From an uncultured Granulosicoccaceae bacterium (lineage in GTDB: Bacteria; Pseudomonadota; Gammaproteobacteria; JABXHR01), in contig CAKZUS010000233.1 of the NCBI GenBank assembly GCA_937921805.1, positions 1-7,306 on the forward strand: DNA of 7,306 nt, given 5' to 3'. How positions within the stretch are numbered: the stretch's first letter is position 1; the number at the start of each line of letters is the position of its first letter. The notes below the pieces were generated by a model. The model searched no databases. It was not told the DNA's origin and saw only the letters and a program-made list of their open reading frames with translations. The translations under genes and the position numbers were made by a program. Shown here piece after piece: positions 5,997-7,306 of this stretch.

Positions 5997-6392
5997 ATGT
6001 ATATGTCACGGATTCACCGATTTCTACTGGTGTTGACTTTGGTTTTATCCTCCCCGGCTATGGCCCAAGAAGGAGCGGGAAAACGCCCGACCTTCGTCAG
6101 TATGAATCCACATTTCACTGTCAATCTCGGTGATGGGAGCTTCTTACAGCTCGAAGCCCAAACCCTGGTACGCAACACAGAGACCTACGATGCGCTGATG
6201 GCGAATATGTCACCAGTACGGCATAACTTGATCATGTACTTCTCGGATTTGTTCCCCGAAGACATGAGCAGCGCCAACCAGCGCGAAGAGCTGCGCACGG
6301 CCGCAGCGCGCATTATCAAAGAGACGCTCACCAATATGTCGCAACCTGACGATGTGCGTGGGTTCTTCATCACCAGTTTGATTATGCAATAA
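5997..6392 (+). CDS. Secreted FliL-domain protein
   Basis: The 131-residue product has a Sec signal peptide: basic R5-x-H-R8, hydrophobic FLLVLTLVL (9-17), and SSPAMA-QE with likely cleavage after Ala23. The rest (33-131) matches the periplasmic domain of flagellar FliL: FVSMNPHFTVNLGDGSFLQ, then LVRNTETYDALMANMSPVRHNLIMYFSD, then RTAAARIIKETL, ending FFITSLIMQ like the family's VxDVYFTSFVMQ. True FliL keeps its N-terminal membrane helix and sits around the motor stator; here an AxA site suggests the helix is removed, leaving a soluble periplasmic domain. There is no lipobox cysteine. No other flagellar gene is in the window, so a motor role is unproven. FliL structurally resembles stomatin-type (SPFH) domains, so another membrane-associated scaffolding role is possible. 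It lies 90 bases after the 61-codon gene and 62 bases before valS. Family assignment is good; function is open. Confidence 0.85.
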   Translation: MYMSRIHRFLLVLTLVLSSPAMAQEGAGKRPTFVSMNPHFTVNLGDGSFLQLEAQTLVRNTETYDALMANMSPVRHNLIMYFSDLFPEDMSSANQREELRTAAARIIKETLTNMSQPDDVRGFFITSLIMQ

Positions 6393-6418
6393 GGCGCAAA
6401 CCGCTCCCATAAAAGCCG

Positions 6419-6424
6419 TACAAT
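6419..6424 (+). promoter_or_regulatory. Probable -10 box for valS
   Basis: TACAAT at 6419-6424 matches TATAAT at five of six bases and lies in the 62-base gap before valS. A transcript would begin near 6431, leaving a leader of about 24 bases. At 17-base spacing upstream (near 6396) I see only GCAAAC, a poor -35, and there is no extended -10 TG. valS is therefore probably transcribed from its own promoter as well as by read-through from holC. Confidence 0.4.
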
Positions 6425-6454
6425 AGGGCGTTTTTAAGCGCTGTTGTACTGGTC

Positions 6455-7306
6455 ATGGAAAAGCAATTTGATCCGGCGGCTATCGAAGCCGCCTGCTATC
6501 GCCGATGGGAGCAAGACGGGCGTTTCGCCCCCGACATGGCTCAGGCACAGGTCGCCGATCAGGATGCTTTCTGCATCATGATTCCCCCGCCCAATGTCAC
6601 CGGCACCCTGCATATGGGCCACGGCCTGACGATGACCATTCAGGACATCTTGACCCGCTACCATCGCATGCAGGGCAAACCCACGCTGTGGCAACCCGGC
6701 ACCGATCATGCGGGCATTGCCACGCAGATGATCGTCGAACGCCAGCTCGAAGCCGAGGGCAAAACCCGCAATGATCTGGGCCGCGATGCCTTTATCGAGC
6801 GCGTGTGGAAGTGGAAGGAAGAATCCGGCGGCACCATCACCCGCCAGCTGCGCCGCCTTGGGGCCTCCCCCGATTGGTCGCGCGAGCGCTTCACCATGGA
6901 CGAGGGCTTATCCAAAGCCGTGCAAGCGACGTTTATTCGCCTGCACCGCGATGGGCTGATCTACAAGGGCACGCGCCTGGTCAACTGGGACCCCGTGCTC
7001 AAGACCGCGCTGTCTGACTTAGAGGTCAACTCCGAAGCCGAATCGGGCCATTTGTGGCATTTGCGCTACCCGATCACGGGCAGCGACCAATACCTCGTGG
7101 TCGCCACGACCCGCCCCGAGACCATGCTCGGCGACTCGGCGGTGGCGGTGCACCCCGACGATGAGCGCTATCAACACCTCATCGGTCAGAGCATCACGCT
7201 GCCGATTGTCGGGCGCGAAGTGCCGATTATTGCCGATGACTATGTCGATGCGGAGTTTGGCAGCGGCTGCGTCAAAATCACCCCCGCGCACGACTTCAAC
7301 GACTAT
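6455..7306 (+). CDS. valS: Valyl-tRNA synthetase ValS, N-terminal part
   Basis: ValS charges tRNA-Val with valine in the cytoplasm and edits threonine mischarging. The window contains the first 284 codons with no stop; the family is about 900-950 residues, so roughly the last two thirds lie beyond the edge. It starts MEKQFDPAAIE, close to E. coli MEKTYNPQDIE. The class I signature appears as PPPNVTG (44-50) with HMGH at 53-56 in place of HIGH. GTDHAGIATQM (82-92) and SGGTITRQLRRLG (124-136) follow. The editing (CP1) domain begins with VNWDP (176-180) and carries the threonine-rich loop TTRPETMLGD at 218-227 and GSGCVKITPAHDFNDY at 269-284. The KMSKS loop would be off the right edge. No Shine-Dalgarno is visible before the ATG at 6455. 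Codons favour C in the third position (GCC, GGC, ACC), unlike moeA, which fits high expression. Position after holC is the classical gammaproteobacterial order. Confidence 0.98.
   Translation, partial: MEKQFDPAAIEAACYRRWEQDGRFAPDMAQAQVADQDAFCIMIPPPNVTGTLHMGHGLTMTIQDILTRYHRMQGKPTLWQPGTDHAGIATQMIVERQLEAEGKTRNDLGRDAFIERVWKWKEESGGTITRQLRRLGASPDWSRERFTMDEGLSKAVQATFIRLHRDGLIYKGTRLVNWDPVLKTALSDLEVNSEAESGHLWHLRYPITGSDQYLVVATTRPETMLGDSAVAVHPDDERYQHLIGQSITLPIVGREVPIIADDYVDAEFGSGCVKITPAHDFNDY

Noticed and set aside
5234..5998. A 254-codon minus-strand frame opposite holC and the 61-codon gene
   Set aside because: HolC motifs on the plus strand are clear, and the antisense product is a Ser/Arg/Leu-rich sequence without recognisable domain. 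It also covers the ribosome sites of the plus-strand genes.
5918..6133. A 71-codon plus-strand frame overlapping the start of the FliL-like gene
   Set aside because: It overlaps in another frame the signal peptide and first strand of the FliL domain, which carry recognisable protein features; the alternative product does not.
6406..6435. Possible terminator before valS (CCC at 6406-6408, GGG at 6426-6428, then T5 at 6431-6435)
   Set aside because: The stem is only three pairs before a mismatch, with a 17-base loop containing the -10 box. It is too weak for an intrinsic terminator.

Overview
The window is a dense stretch of bacterial chromosome with no gap over about 100 bases between genes. 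It carries the arrangement lptG-lptF (minus strand), divergent from pepA-holC-...-valS (plus strand), which is the classical gammaproteobacterial order known from Escherichia coli and Pseudomonas. Base composition is high in GC (about two thirds in a hand-counted part of moeA). The extra genes (an RDD protein after lptG, a small protein and a FliL-like protein between holC and valS) argue for a gammaproteobacterium outside the Enterobacterales. I cannot name a genus from sequence alone.

Positions 9-1645 (plus strand) hold moeA, for the last step of molybdenum cofactor synthesis, joined by a 4-base ATGA overlap to a small RDD-family membrane protein gene. The RDD gene runs tail to tail into lptG and the two coding regions overlap by 16 bases, inside a short stem-loop. 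Positions 1630-3734 (minus strand) hold lptF then lptG, the two membrane subunits of the lipopolysaccharide-exporting LptB2FG transporter. They share an ATGA overlap, and the lptG Shine-Dalgarno lies in a G-run at the end of lptF.

Positions 3735-3773 form a very short divergent control region. Positions 3774-5680 hold pepA (leucyl aminopeptidase) and holC (DNA polymerase III chi subunit). holC starts at a TTG that overlaps the pepA stop. Then come a 61-codon gene for a basic protein of unknown function (5721-5906), a secreted FliL-domain protein (5997-6392), and the first 284 codons of valS (valyl-tRNA synthetase), which runs off the right edge and has its own likely -10 box.

Most of the window is ordinary housekeeping. 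I find no CRISPR array, insertion sequence, tRNA or defence system, and nothing that amounts to a clearly new multi-gene system. The least understood part is 5681-6454: two poorly characterised small genes, one visibly lower in GC than moeA, lie between two essential information-processing genes.
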